A stretch of 64,000 nucleotides of DNA from Neolewinella persica DSM 23188 (GCF_000373105.1 NZ_KB890445.1:1-64000); one strand, 5' to 3'. Positions 8,482 to 18,132 are shown, counted from the stretch's first letter. Program-made: numbers and translations. Notes: generated by a model not told the origin, from the sequence alone.

Positions 8482-9162
8482 ATGCGCAGATCAAAAGCGA
8501 ATCCTTTCCTCTACTACAAAGTCATTGCTTATGGTGTCTTTTCCCTGCTCTTAACGTCTCTTCTTTGCACCTGCGACCCCGCCCCAAAAGCAGCTTCTAC
8601 CACCCTGGTCGGTAACGTACGCTACGACGAAGGTTCTCAGATCTTAAACGTGGACCTGGCCATCGACCCGGTACCTGATGGCTTCCCTTCGCTTTTCGGC
8701 AGTGCCATGCCAGCCTTACCTGCCGCCGGCACCGGTCATTTCCGAGGCCGGCGCACCCTGCCCTTCACCAGCCCCATCAAGCTCGCCGTTCCTTGTGCCA
8801 GCACTCCTTGCCTCCTGGAGGTAGCTTTTACGCCGCCGTTTGCCGATTCGATCCCGGCGGTCATCAACAAAAAGGAATCCGTGCGTTTCGCTGCTGGCAG
8901 CACGGGGCTGTCCGCAACGGAGAACCTTGTTACCTTCTTCGAACCTGCAGACCGCTCCGCGCCACGCCGTATCCTGCTGCAAGGCCCTACTTCTACCGGG
9001 ATGCTTAAATTGCCCAAAGAAGCCCTGTCCGATATTCCCGTGGGAAAATACCAGGTATACCTGGTAAAGCAGCAGCTCCAAAAAGACAGTCTTTCGACGA
9101 TGCAGAGCAGTGTCCAAACAGAATATTTCACCCGCACGATTCCTGTGGAAATTAAGGAATAG
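8482..9162 (+). CDS. Lipoprotein of unknown function
   Basis: 226 residues. The N-terminus has a basic stretch, a hydrophobic segment and the lipobox SLLCTC followed by DPAPK, so it is probably a lipoprotein. The mature part is beta-rich with no motif I recognise; a Cys pair lies in VPCASTPCLLE. It ends 42 bp before the ABC permease pair and is co-oriented, so it may belong to the same transcript, but it does not look like an oligopeptide-binding protein. The lipobox codons carry a copy of the dispersed TGCACCTGCGRCC motif (8566-8585). Confidence 0.8.
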   Translation: MRRSKANPFLYYKVIAYGVFSLLLTSLLCTCDPAPKAASTTLVGNVRYDEGSQILNVDLAIDPVPDGFPSLFGSAMPALPAAGTGHFRGRRTLPFTSPIKLAVPCASTPCLLEVAFTPPFADSIPAVINKKESVRFAAGSTGLSATENLVTFFEPADRSAPRRILLQGPTSTGMLKLPKEALSDIPVGKYQVYLVKQQLQKDSLSTMQSSVQTEYFTRTIPVEIKE

Positions 9163-9204
9163 GCAATCCAACAACCTACCTTACGATTTGACTACCTGAC
9201 TAAT

Positions 9205-10578
9205 ATGGCACGTTATGTTCTCCGCCGGATCCTGTTGTTACCCCTGAGTCTTTTCCTGCTCAGTCTGGTTTGTTTTGGGTTGCGGCAGATTACCCCGGGA
9301 GATCAGGTCATTAGCCTGATGTCCAAGGACGAGGCCCGGTTGGCCAATGATAATCCGGCAGGGTTTGACCTCGCATACCACCGGGCAGCCCAAACGCTCG
9401 GGCTCGACCGGCCCACTTTTTACTTTTCGATCTACAACGGGGCTTTGCCCGATACCCTACACCGCATTACCCGAGCGCAAGAACGGGCCATGTTGCGTAC
9501 GTTCACCCTGCGTTCGGGCAACTGGCCCGGTGTTCAGCAATACTACCATGAGCTGAAGCGGCTGGCCTACCGCGTTGAAAACGACCCGGCCATCACCCCC
9601 GTTATCCGGCGGTTGCTGATTCAGGACAATTTTGAAAATGCGGCTACCTCTCTGCAACGGCTAACGGGCAGGCCGGAAACCGCTGCCCTGCAAGAGGCCT
9701 TTGATCGGTTGCAATCCCGCGACCGCGCTGTGACCTTACTCCTACCGGCCTTCAGCTGGCATGGTACGGACAACCAGTATCACCATTGGGCGGGTAAGCT
9801 TTTGTCTGGTGATTTTGGTAGTTCTCTGGTAGACCGCAGGCCAGTAGCCACAAAAATCAGGGCAGCTGCCGGTGTTACCATCCTGATCAACGGGCTTGCG
9901 CTCTTACTCGTGTACCTCATCTCCATACCACTGGGGCTTTACACTGCCGGATCTCGTGGCAGTTGGTTTGACCGGCTGACCACCGTCGGACTTTTCATAC
10001 TCTTCGGCGTGCCAAGTTTTTGGCTGGCGACCCTGCTGACTAATTACTTTACCACTCCGGCATTCAACATGGACTTTTTCCCCAGTATGGGCCTCGGGGA
10101 ACTACCCGAAGGAGCCAGCTGGTGGACGACCCTCCGGATACGCGCCAGCCACCTGTTTTTACCCGTGGTTTGCATGGCATACCCCAGCTGGGCCTACGTC
10201 ACCCGGCACCTGCGTCGATCGGCGGTGCACGAACTCAACCAGGCCTACATTAAGACGGCCCGCCTAAAGGGGCTGTCCCGATCTACCATCCTTTGGCGGC
10301 ACGTACTACGTAACGCTTCCTTTCCGATCATCACCCTCCTTGGCGGCATATTCCCTGCCCTATTGGCGGGCAGTGTACTGATTGAGCGTATTTTCAACCT
10401 GCCGGGAATGGGACAATTACTGTACACTTCCGCCATTGAACGCGACTGGCCCGTAGTCATCACCCTGGTCCTGCTCAACGGTATCCTGACCGCCTTCGGT
10501 TTACTGATCGCCGACCTTGGCTATAGGCTGGCCGACCCCCGCATCCGACTTTCCTCCCCACAAAACGCCGCCACATGA
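9205..10578 (+). CDS. ABC transporter permease, DppB/OppB family
   Basis: 457 residues, longer than the usual ~310-340. The N-terminal RYVLRRILLLPLSLFLLSLVCF helix and ITPGDQ motif are typical of DppB. The extra length is a ~150-residue, charged, Arg-rich insert (about residues 50-200) before the conserved LLSGDFGSSL. The permease core has the EAA loop AYIKTARLKGLSRSTILWRH and the IERIFNLPGMGQLL motif. It should form an inner-membrane heterodimer with the next gene for peptide (or nickel/microcin-like) transport; the substrate is not visible from sequence. Confidence 0.92.
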   Translation: MARYVLRRILLLPLSLFLLSLVCFGLRQITPGDQVISLMSKDEARLANDNPAGFDLAYHRAAQTLGLDRPTFYFSIYNGALPDTLHRITRAQERAMLRTFTLRSGNWPGVQQYYHELKRLAYRVENDPAITPVIRRLLIQDNFENAATSLQRLTGRPETAALQEAFDRLQSRDRAVTLLLPAFSWHGTDNQYHHWAGKLLSGDFGSSLVDRRPVATKIRAAAGVTILINGLALLLVYLISIPLGLYTAGSRGSWFDRLTTVGLFILFGVPSFWLATLLTNYFTTPAFNMDFFPSMGLGELPEGASWWTTLRIRASHLFLPVVCMAYPSWAYVTRHLRRSAVHELNQAYIKTARLKGLSRSTILWRHVLRNASFPIITLLGGIFPALLAGSVLIERIFNLPGMGQLLYTSAIERDWPVVITLVLLNGILTAFGLLIADLGYRLADPRIRLSSPQNAAT

Positions 10579-11750
10579 AACGATCCAATTGGTTTCGGCG
10601 TTTGGCGATAGCCTGGCTTGGTGGTCTGCTGCTGGTGGCCGTCTTCGGCGACTTCCTGGCCAATGACCGGCCACTGATCGCCAAAATTGAAGGGGAGTTA
10701 CGCTTTCCGGTGCTTCATCAATACGGAGAAGACCTGGGCTTGGTTGAAGGGTACCAACCCACCGTAAGGAACTGGTACCGACTACAACCGGACTGGGCGC
10801 TATGGCCGCCGATTCCTTATATCGCCGGTGCTTCGGACGTTAAAAATGGTAATTACCGATCGCCCTTCGCCGAGCAGAATACAGGAGAACGCGCACGCCA
10901 CTATTTGGGAACTGATAAGCTTGGACGGGATGTATTTGCCGGTTTGATTGCCGGTGCCCGGGTTTCAGTTATTGTTGGTATCGGAGCGTTGTTGATCTCG
11001 CTTTTATTGGGTATTCCCCTCGGTGGTGTTGCTGGCTTCTTTGGTAATAATGCGCTGTCTGGCACCCGGGCATTCTGGTGGGGCTGGTCCGTCGGTGGAA
11101 GCCTCGGTATCCTTTATGCTGCGATCAACTTGCTGCCTTTCTTTCGGTTAACTGGTTTTTTCTCCACTGCGCTCCTACTTCTATTTGGATTCATTGCGGG
11201 CGGCCTGCTGCTGGTTGGCTTATTGCGTCTTTTTCCGCCAATGCGCAAGGCCATGAATTTTCCGGCCGACACCTTTGTGTTGCAGGGTGTCGAGCTTTTC
11301 GTTAACATCCCCGGCCTGGTATTGCTCATCGCTTTGCTGGCCATCATTAACCGGCCTTCCATCTGGCTGGTGGCGTTAATCATCGGCGTCCTGCGGTGGA
11401 CCTACGTAGCACGTTACCTCCGGGCCGAAATGCTGCGGATTCGTAGCCTTCCTTACATCGACGCCGCACGGATCAGCGGCATCGGACGCTGGCGGATTCT
11501 CTTCCGTCATGCCCTCCCAAATGCGCTTGGCCCCATCATCGTAGTAAGTTGCTTCGGGCTTGGCGGGGCGATTTTACTGGAAGCCTTTCTGTCATTCCTT
11601 GGCATCGGCATCCCGGCCAACCAGGTTACCTGGGGTAGTTTGCTGGGCCAGTCGCGCAGCCATCCTTCCGCCTGGTGGATGGCCCTGTTTCCCGGGATGT
11701 TGCTGACGCTTACGGTGCTGGCGGCTAATTTACTGGGAGAGCGGGAGTAG
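10575..11750 (+). CDS. ABC transporter permease, DppC/OppC family
   Basis: 391 residues. The start overlaps the previous stop by 4 bp (ATGA), so translation is probably coupled. The DppC hallmarks are YLGTDKLGRDVFAGLIAGARVS near residue 113, the EAA loop YIDAARISGIGRWRILFRHALPNA, and EAFLSFLGIGIP. A large N-terminal periplasmic segment (GYQPTVRNWYRL) and an extra hydrophobic pair in the centre recall YejE-type subunits. No ATPase or binding-protein gene is adjacent, so those partners must be encoded elsewhere. Confidence 0.92.
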   Translation: MKRSNWFRRLAIAWLGGLLLVAVFGDFLANDRPLIAKIEGELRFPVLHQYGEDLGLVEGYQPTVRNWYRLQPDWALWPPIPYIAGASDVKNGNYRSPFAEQNTGERARHYLGTDKLGRDVFAGLIAGARVSVIVGIGALLISLLLGIPLGGVAGFFGNNALSGTRAFWWGWSVGGSLGILYAAINLLPFFRLTGFFSTALLLLFGFIAGGLLLVGLLRLFPPMRKAMNFPADTFVLQGVELFVNIPGLVLLIALLAIINRPSIWLVALIIGVLRWTYVARYLRAEMLRIRSLPYIDAARISGIGRWRILFRHALPNALGPIIVVSCFGLGGAILLEAFLSFLGIGIPANQVTWGSLLGQSRSHPSAWWMALFPGMLLTLTVLAANLLGERE

Positions 11751-11909
11751 TCAAGTAGTCAAGTAGTCAAGTAGTCAAGTAGTCAAGTAGTCAAGTAGTC
11801 AAGTAGTCAAGTAGTCAAGTAGTCAAGTAGTCAAGTAGTCAAGTAGTCAAGTAGTCAAGTAGTCAAGTAGTCAAGTAGTCAAGTAGTCAAGTAGTCAAGT
11901 AGTCAAGTA
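11751..11909. repeat. 8-bp tandem array (tcaagtag), about 20 copies
   Basis: The unit tcaagtag is repeated without interruption or visible substitution directly after the TAG stop of the permease gene; that stop (gagtag) is the seed of the array. The perfect copies suggest active slippage. It belongs to the gene-end word family (compare gtcaagtagtc at 32037). Confidence 0.95.
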
Positions 11910-11976
11910 AAATTGCCCAGGCTGTTCTGGCAAATTTTAGGTGACATTTTTCAAAAAAAATCGCCTCTTTTATTTT

Positions 11977-12041
11977 GACGAGCGTAGCGAGCCTCCTCAT
12001 GCGGTAGCCCTATCTGACTCTTTGACTAACTGACTCCCTGA
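11977..12041. repeat. Word-repeat element at the 3' end of the VOC gene
   Basis: The core gacgagcgtagcgagc and catgcggtagccc is followed by gactctttgactaactgact words abutting the VOC stop codon. It is a clear relative of 12462-12519 and 7590-7620. Confidence 0.75.
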
Positions 12042-12428
12042 CTACAAAGTGATTTCAATTAAATTCCCTTCAGGGTCAGCGATCACACTTTCATAATACC
12101 CATCTCCTGTCCTTCGGGGTTCTCCAACAATCTGACAACCATTCGCTCGAACCATTTCCGTAAACTCATCGACCTTTTCTTTACTGCCAACAGAAATTGC
12201 AAAATGCGCAATGCCTAAGCTCATTCCATTGTCATTTGCAGCAGCAGAAATTTCTGGTTTTTGCATTAACTCAATCCGGGCTCCGCTAGGAAAGGATAAG
12301 AAATATGAACTAAAATTCTTCACCGGATTATGGTACTTCTCATTCTGGCTCAATTCAAAGAACTTGAGGTAGAACGCTTTCATTCCCTCTAAATCCTTAA
12401 CCCAAATTGCCAGATGTTCAATGCTCAT
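12042..12428 (-). CDS. VOC-superfamily (glyoxalase/bleomycin-resistance-like) protein
   Basis: 128 residues, one full VOC domain of two beta-alpha-beta-beta-beta modules. Likely metal ligands are His5 (EHLAIWV), Glu in ARIELMQ, His in GIAHFAISV and Glu in NLIEITL, the standard four positions. Enzymes of this family isomerise, open or conjugate small substrates, including methylglyoxal and antibiotics; the substrate here cannot be told. The gene stands alone, with word-repeat elements on both sides. Confidence 0.88.
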   Translation of the reverse strand: MSIEHLAIWVKDLEGMKAFYLKFFELSQNEKYHNPVKNFSSYFLSFPSGARIELMQKPEISAAANDNGMSLGIAHFAISVGSKEKVDEFTEMVRANGCQIVGEPRRTGDGYYESVIADPEGNLIEITL

Positions 12429-12461
12429 TTTCTTTTTTTAGCAAGATGATGTAATCCCCGC

Positions 12462-12519
12462 AAACGAGCGCAGCGAGTTCCCCCATGCGGTAGCCCTACA
12501 AGACTAACAGACTACAAGA
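12462..12519. repeat. Word-repeat element between VOC and A2M genes
   Basis: The core aaacgagcgcagcgag and catgcggtagccc (12462-12496) is followed by ctacaagac words that end against the A2M stop codon. Confidence 0.75.
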
Positions 12520-15500
12520 CTATTTACTGCTCCGTAGCACCTCCACCCAACGCCCCTTAACCGCCGCCTTCACGTCGTTGGCATACATGGCTTCGCTGAC
12601 TTGCGAAGGCAGGTAATAGCGGCCTGGGTAAGTAGCCGTCATGCGTAGGGAAAAGGTTTTGCTTTCCCCGCGATTGAGGTCAAAGAAGGTGTACACACGA
12701 TCGTCGCGGAAATCACGGTAGGCATACGTCCCACTATCCATTCCACCGGTGGCATCGATGCGGTCGTTGCTGACCTCCCAGCCTGAAGGTAAAAGACTCT
12801 TCAGGGCAAGTTGGCGGTAGCTCATACCTAGGGTGCCGGGATTACGCACCGTGTAGTTGGCGATGAAATCGGTTCCGGAAGCGAGGGAGGAAACGTCAAC
12901 GGCTTTACCGGATTCATCGGTATATTTCACATCCAACACCAGGTTTTCGTTGACCGCTGCTTCTTCGCCCGGCAGTGGTTTTCCACTGGTCACCACGGAA
13001 GCATATAGGGTTGAAGTTCCAGTGTTTTTCACCGTAAAGGAAGAGGAGGCACCTTCCGCTGGCAATTCAATACGGTAGATGCCAGTATTGGCACCGATCG
13101 CACTTTTCGCCCCGGTGGGCGAGGTAAAGTCAGCTTTCAATTCCCGGTTATCCGCCTCACTCATCTTACCGATGGCCACGAAGGCAAAAGCTGCCTCCTG
13201 GGTACTTAGCCAACTGCGGGCACCGATGCGTTCTGCCAGGCGGAAGGCTTGTTGTCCGGCAGCGCTTTGGTCTCCGGAGGCTAGCTGAGCTTCTAGAATC
13301 ATGGCCATGTCACGGATGTCACTACCAAAAGTATACCCTAGTTCGCGGTAGGCTTTAACCGATGTTGACTGCCCTTTAACTAATTCGCTACCCGTGGTTT
13401 TCTGTCCAACAGTCGTGTAGGCAGCAGCGAGTTGGAACACTGCGGAAGTCGGTAGGTTAGCAACTTTACTTTTCAGGCGGTTCATGGCCCCTATCTCCGG
13501 CTTACCGGCCAGCGCCAGTCCATACAGGCGGTAGGCCTGATCGCGACGGCGTTGATCAGCTGTACTGTAAAAAGGATCCGAAGATTCCTGCCAGTTGTTG
13601 ACCACTTTACCCTGAAATTTCACCAATTTATTCTTCAGATCAAGCGGTACGCTAAAGCCAGCCTTTTCTGCTTCGAGGAGAAAATGCATGGCATAGTTCG
13701 TTGCCCAGGGATGAGGGTCACGATTTCCGGGCCAGTAAGCCATTCCACCTCCAGTAGTCTGGAAGTTGCGGAGCTTATTCAAGCCAGCCATGACGTTAGT
13801 ACGCCGCTGTTTCTCCTGGTCAGGTGTCAGTTCCGTCACCTTATCGAGATAAAGCTGCGCAAAGGCCGGAGAGACCGTTTGTTCGACACAACCGTATGGA
13901 TAGCGCAGCAGGTAACGCAGGTGCCTGTCCAGCTGCATGGCAGGCAATGCAGAGAGCTCCAGAATGGCTTCCCGGCTTCCGGCCACCCCGAAGTTATCGT
14001 ACCCTACCTGTTGGGCATCTCCCGGAGCGATGGCAATCATCTTATTCCGGGAAACAATCTCATTAGGATGACGAACATCAATTTCTATCTCCTGGCTGGT
14101 TGATTCACCATTGCCTTTTCCAGTGACGGCAAAACGGGCAATACCCGCCTTATTTCCGACCGTAAGCGGGAAGTAAGCCAGCTTACTCCCCTTATTGTTA
14201 AACGTGATGGATTGCCCGCCTGCTGGTACGGTGACCAGACCTTCGGTTTCCTTTACTTCCAGGCTTACGTTGCGGACCTTATCGGTCATGGCAAAAACAT
14301 TCACCGGCATATCCACCGTTTCTCCGGGGCCGAGCACACGAGGAAGTGTGGGTAACAGCATGAGAGGCTGTACGACGGGAATACGTTTTTTAGCACTGCC
14401 GTAGGCACCGTTGCTACTGGCCACGACCATAACTCTCACGGCACCGACGTAGTTGGGAAGTGTCAGCTCGTGACGCCCGGTTTTTCCGCCTTGCAGGCGG
14501 AAGGGCCCGAGATGGCGAACAACTGGTTCGAACCGGTTGGCCGTCTGGGTGTCCTCATCTTCGCCTTCTCCGGCATCACCACCAATGGCCAGCACTTTAC
14601 CGAAGTCTCCGTTAAGGCTCCCAATGACGTACTTGTACAGATCGAACGTTCGCACGCTCAGGGCTTCTTTAGCAAAGAAGCGATCGTGTAGATTGGGTGT
14701 TTGGAAGCGTGTCAGCCCCAAGAGTCCTTCATCAACAACGGCGAGAGTGTAGGTCATGTCTTGTCCGCCGTTTTCCTTCACACTTACCTGAACGCGGCCT
14801 TCGGGTTGCCACTCATCGTCAGCGGTTAGCTGAGGTTGCAGAATCGTTTCAGGGTTGGTCACCTTCACCGGAACCAGACCGTAAAGCCTGACGGGTCGGT
14901 CATTGGTAGTTTGCTCATATGGCTGCAGCATGGTGATGTTGGCATAAACGGTGGGTACCATCCGTTCGTCGGTCTTGAAACTTACTGTCGTTTCACCTGC
15001 TTCTGCATTCACCCAAAATTGCTCTACGGAGCCTACCGCAGTTTCCAGGCTAACAAGCATTTTACCCCCTGCACTGGTGGGCAGCTTGATGTTTACCTCG
15101 TCGCCAATACTTACCTCTTCCCGTTCAGCAACGGGCCGTAACAAAGAAGCTGATTCCCGGTCGGTTTCTTCCATATTGTAACCGGCGTAGAAGTACTGTC
15201 CGGAGCAATGCCCTTCGCTATCACAAACCCGCAATAAGTATCGGCCCCAGTCAGAGACGCTTACTTTCACGGTAGCGGAGCCATCACTGGTGGTTGTAGC
15301 GGAGTAAGTCTCGATGGCCTCAGTATGTTGGCTACCGTTGAAACGGGCTACGTTGTCGTAGTTGTCCTGCCACCAGTACCGCCAGTTCACGCGGTACAAG
15401 CCAACGCTTAACTTACGGCCGCTGACGCCTTCCCCCTTCGTATCTACTGCGGCCAATGGCACCGTAGTGGCGCCTTGCATACTTACCCTCCGTGAGCCCC

Positions 15501-18054
15501 AGTCGTCTTCGGGGATGTTCACGCCCGCATAAACGGAGTAGGGATCAAAAGGAATGGTCTGATTGTCAATGCTGAAGTTCCCTCCTGGTTCAAACACCTT
15601 AGTCCCAATTCCGGCATTAACCGGCCCCGGTAAGGCATCACCCTTTACCGGAATGTCGAAGCTAACCGTACCTGCCTCGTTAAGCGTTCCGTCAAAGACC
15701 TCTTCAGCCCTCCGTTGTTCAATTTCCCGGGCGGGATCAGAGAACGCGAATCCGCTCCACTTTGGAAAGTTGGCCGTCCGGCTGCTCATATTCATATCCA
15801 CCTTAGCCTTCAGGTTAGCCCCGGGCGCTCCGTACAACCATTTACTGGTCAGGGTAACACTTGTTGCTCCTGGCCGCAGTCCTCCGGCGGGCAATTCATA
15901 ATCGATGGATAGTCGGTTGGGCTTAACCGTCTCGATCATCAGTGATTTACGATAAGTTTCTCCACCTGCTTTTACCATTGCCGTCCAGTTACCCGTCACG
16001 TCTTTCGGATTGGTCGCAAAGGTTAAGGGGTACAGGCCGCTACCAAACGCGGGAGTAACGTTACGACGTTCCACTACCCTACCCTGTGCATCGGTCAGGG
16101 TGAATTCAACGGGGTAGTTGTTGGGGATTCTTTTTTGCCGGTCTTCCAGCACGAAGTTCAGGAAGACGGAATCACCCGGCCGCCAGACGCCCCGTTCTGC
16201 ATAGAAGGCACCTTTAATACCTCCTGCCCCGTCTACCCCACCGATATCAAAACGACTCAGGGGAAGCCCATTGTCGTTGTACAAATCCAGGTAAGCAGCG
16301 TCGCCACCGGAGGTGGCGATGATCAGCGCTGGTTCCTCGGTGGTTGTCATGCTTACGCGTCCCATATTATCGGTTGTTCCCGAAAACAATTCCTGATGCT
16401 GGTAGCTAAAGGCTTTTATACCAACGCCTTGCCGGGGTGCCGCATTGATCAGATCGGTTGCGAATACGATTGTAGAGCGATCTGGGTTTCGCTTGGCAAT
16501 TAGTCCCAGATTAGAAGAGATCACGTTCTTGGTAATAAAGCGGTCCCGATTGTAGTATGCCGGCTTGCAGGGGTCTTCCTGTTCCCGCCAGTCAAATCCT
16601 TCATAGCTTCCATGAATTCCATAATAATCTCCCATCCGGGAGGTAACTGGTTGGAAGCCAACAGCAAAGTCTTCTTTCTTATTGAAGGTCACCGGAGCAA
16701 GACCAAAATCAGCCGGCGTGGCATCACAACCGGTTACAGCGTCTTCCATCCCGAAGCCCAAACGGACCTGATAAATAGCTGCGGCATCATTACTTATGTA
16801 CTTACTCAGGTCAAGTGCATATCGGCTCCACCTTCCGGTATTCACCGCACCGCTCAGGCTACTTAATGGTACTCTTTCCTGAATTATGATTTTCCCAACG
16901 CGCTGCAAGCTCCATTCCCCCGGGCTATCTCCCAGGGAGTTATCCTGCAGGTATTGTGCTACGTTCCCTGAGAAGATTTCCACGATCTCCAGCTGTACGG
17001 CTTCGATGCCAACAGCTTCGAAAGGGAACAGTCGTTTACCCTGATGTGGGAGGATGGTTCCTTTACTAACGATCCGTAAATCAGGAGCTGTCCGGCCCAG
17101 GTTAATCTTCCAGGAAGTTTCCCGGCCCAGACGGAAGCCCTTGTTGTTTTTAATGCCGTCAGACAACCGAATAGTTACCTCACCGAGATTATCACCCTTT
17201 GGATAAATATACAACAGATTTCCGTTGATTCGGGTGGTGTAACTGGTGTTGTCGGGAAAGATTACAAGTCCCTTCATGTCCTGTTTCGCGTCCAGGGCAT
17301 CGCTAAAGCGGGCCAATAGTGCCCCCCCCTCTTGCTCATCGCGGGTAAGGCTTTCTACCCGAAAATCATCGTCTGCAGGGATGGCAACGGTAAGTTCACC
17401 TTTTGTGTCTGAGAATCCACTCTTGCTGCCATCGTAGGAGATCGTGACTGGTGCCGGGTTTGCCCCCCGGTCCGGTGCTACCACTTTATAGCTGAAGTGG
17501 CGGTTGTCGGGGCCAGCAGCGACTTCAACTTCAACGGCCTTAGACCCTTGTTTAGCACTAAGGAGCTGTCCTATTTCAGCCACTGTGGAGGCATCATTCG
17601 TAACCACCTGCCCGGTAACTTCCACTGTACTACTATTCCCACCAGGGATAAACAAGCCCTCGGTAAGGACTTCAGCCTTTCGGGTAGGGGTACTGAAGGT
17701 GAAAGTAAATGGGGGCTTGCCGGCAATATTTACTTTAGCAACGTAGGCCGTTCCGGCAGCCCAGCCGTTGGCTGGTTCAAAAGATAAGCCAGTTCCACTC
17801 AACGTCGCTACACCGGGTGTATTAGGGCTAATACTGATCATCTCTGCCGCATCTCCGTCCGGAGCAGTAGTGAACTGCACGAACACCCCTTCATCCCGGT
17901 TGATTACTCCGCTGGTGAATGCCTGAATCTCCTCCGGAACAGATATTGATGTTTCAACAGTCAATGCATCGCTACCAGAAGGCTCACACCGGTATAGAAA
18001 AAAAGAAAGTAGTACGAAAACGGGAATATAACGGGCAGAAAAGGTACTTCTCAT
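12520..18054 (-). CDS. Bacterial alpha-2-macroglobulin family protein with thioester motif
   Basis: 1844 residues. Bacterial A2Ms trap proteases in the periplasm through a reactive Cys-Gln thioester. Visible parts are an N-terminal signal ending in a Cys (FFLYRCEPS, an atypical lipobox), a chain of beta-sandwich MG domains, an MG2-like segment (ERGVWRPGDSVFLNF, near residue 620), a bait-region segment (TYTLAVVDEGLLGLTRF), an A2M segment (GRHELTLPNYVGAVRVMVVAS), and the thioester YPYGCVEQTV with Cys1389 and Gln1392. An alpha/alpha-toroid TED domain follows (WPGNRDPHPWATNYAMHFLLEA). The usual partner pbpC is not next to it. It is divergent from the LON-domain gene. Confidence 0.95.
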   Translation of the reverse strand: MRSTFSARYIPVFVLLSFFLYRCEPSGSDALTVETSISVPEEIQAFTSGVINRDEGVFVQFTTAPDGDAAEMISISPNTPGVATLSGTGLSFEPANGWAAGTAYVAKVNIAGKPPFTFTFSTPTRKAEVLTEGLFIPGGNSSTVEVTGQVVTNDASTVAEIGQLLSAKQGSKAVEVEVAAGPDNRHFSYKVVAPDRGANPAPVTISYDGSKSGFSDTKGELTVAIPADDDFRVESLTRDEQEGGALLARFSDALDAKQDMKGLVIFPDNTSYTTRINGNLLYIYPKGDNLGEVTIRLSDGIKNNKGFRLGRETSWKINLGRTAPDLRIVSKGTILPHQGKRLFPFEAVGIEAVQLEIVEIFSGNVAQYLQDNSLGDSPGEWSLQRVGKIIIQERVPLSSLSGAVNTGRWSRYALDLSKYISNDAAAIYQVRLGFGMEDAVTGCDATPADFGLAPVTFNKKEDFAVGFQPVTSRMGDYYGIHGSYEGFDWREQEDPCKPAYYNRDRFITKNVISSNLGLIAKRNPDRSTIVFATDLINAAPRQGVGIKAFSYQHQELFSGTTDNMGRVSMTTTEEPALIIATSGGDAAYLDLYNDNGLPLSRFDIGGVDGAGGIKGAFYAERGVWRPGDSVFLNFVLEDRQKRIPNNYPVEFTLTDAQGRVVERRNVTPAFGSGLYPLTFATNPKDVTGNWTAMVKAGGETYRKSLMIETVKPNRLSIDYELPAGGLRPGATSVTLTSKWLYGAPGANLKAKVDMNMSSRTANFPKWSGFAFSDPAREIEQRRAEEVFDGTLNEAGTVSFDIPVKGDALPGPVNAGIGTKVFEPGGNFSIDNQTIPFDPYSVYAGVNIPEDDWGSRRVSMQGATTVPLAAVDTKGEGVSGRKLSVGLYRVNWRYWWQDNYDNVARFNGSQHTEAIETYSATTTSDGSATVKVSVSDWGRYLLRVCDSEGHCSGQYFYAGYNMEETDRESASLLRPVAEREEVSIGDEVNIKLPTSAGGKMLVSLETAVGSVEQFWVNAEAGETTVSFKTDERMVPTVYANITMLQPYEQTTNDRPVRLYGLVPVKVTNPETILQPQLTADDEWQPEGRVQVSVKENGGQDMTYTLAVVDEGLLGLTRFQTPNLHDRFFAKEALSVRTFDLYKYVIGSLNGDFGKVLAIGGDAGEGEDEDTQTANRFEPVVRHLGPFRLQGGKTGRHELTLPNYVGAVRVMVVASSNGAYGSAKKRIPVVQPLMLLPTLPRVLGPGETVDMPVNVFAMTDKVRNVSLEVKETEGLVTVPAGGQSITFNNKGSKLAYFPLTVGNKAGIARFAVTGKGNGESTSQEIEIDVRHPNEIVSRNKMIAIAPGDAQQVGYDNFGVAGSREAILELSALPAMQLDRHLRYLLRYPYGCVEQTVSPAFAQLYLDKVTELTPDQEKQRRTNVMAGLNKLRNFQTTGGGMAYWPGNRDPHPWATNYAMHFLLEAEKAGFSVPLDLKNKLVKFQGKVVNNWQESSDPFYSTADQRRRDQAYRLYGLALAGKPEIGAMNRLKSKVANLPTSAVFQLAAAYTTVGQKTTGSELVKGQSTSVKAYRELGYTFGSDIRDMAMILEAQLASGDQSAAGQQAFRLAERIGARSWLSTQEAAFAFVAIGKMSEADNRELKADFTSPTGAKSAIGANTGIYRIELPAEGASSSFTVKNTGTSTLYASVVTSGKPLPGEEAAVNENLVLDVKYTDESGKAVDVSSLASGTDFIANYTVRNPGTLGMSYRQLALKSLLPSGWEVSNDRIDATGGMDSGTYAYRDFRDDRVYTFFDLNRGESKTFSLRMTATYPGRYYLPSQVSEAMYANDVKAAVKGRWVEVLRSSK

Positions 18055-18077
18055 AGTATGAAATGGATTAGGCTCAA

Positions 18078-18108
18078 CAAAATAGGCGTTATGACTTTAC
18101 CTTTCCAA
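18078..18108 (-). promoter_or_regulatory. Candidate Bacteroidota-type promoter for the A2M gene
   Basis: On the minus strand, TTGG (complement of 18105-18108) is followed after about 21 bp by TATTTTG (complement of 18078-18084), about 24 bp before the ATG. This is close to the Bacteroidota TTG / TAnnTTTG consensus but one base short in the -7 box. Confidence 0.35.
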
Positions 18109-18132
18109 CTTAACGGGGTTTAACCCCAATTT

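Noticed and set aside
11751-11909. 8-bp array as a CRISPR or coding repeat
   Set aside because: The period is too short for CRISPR, and no frame through it belongs to a gene; it starts after the permease stop codon.
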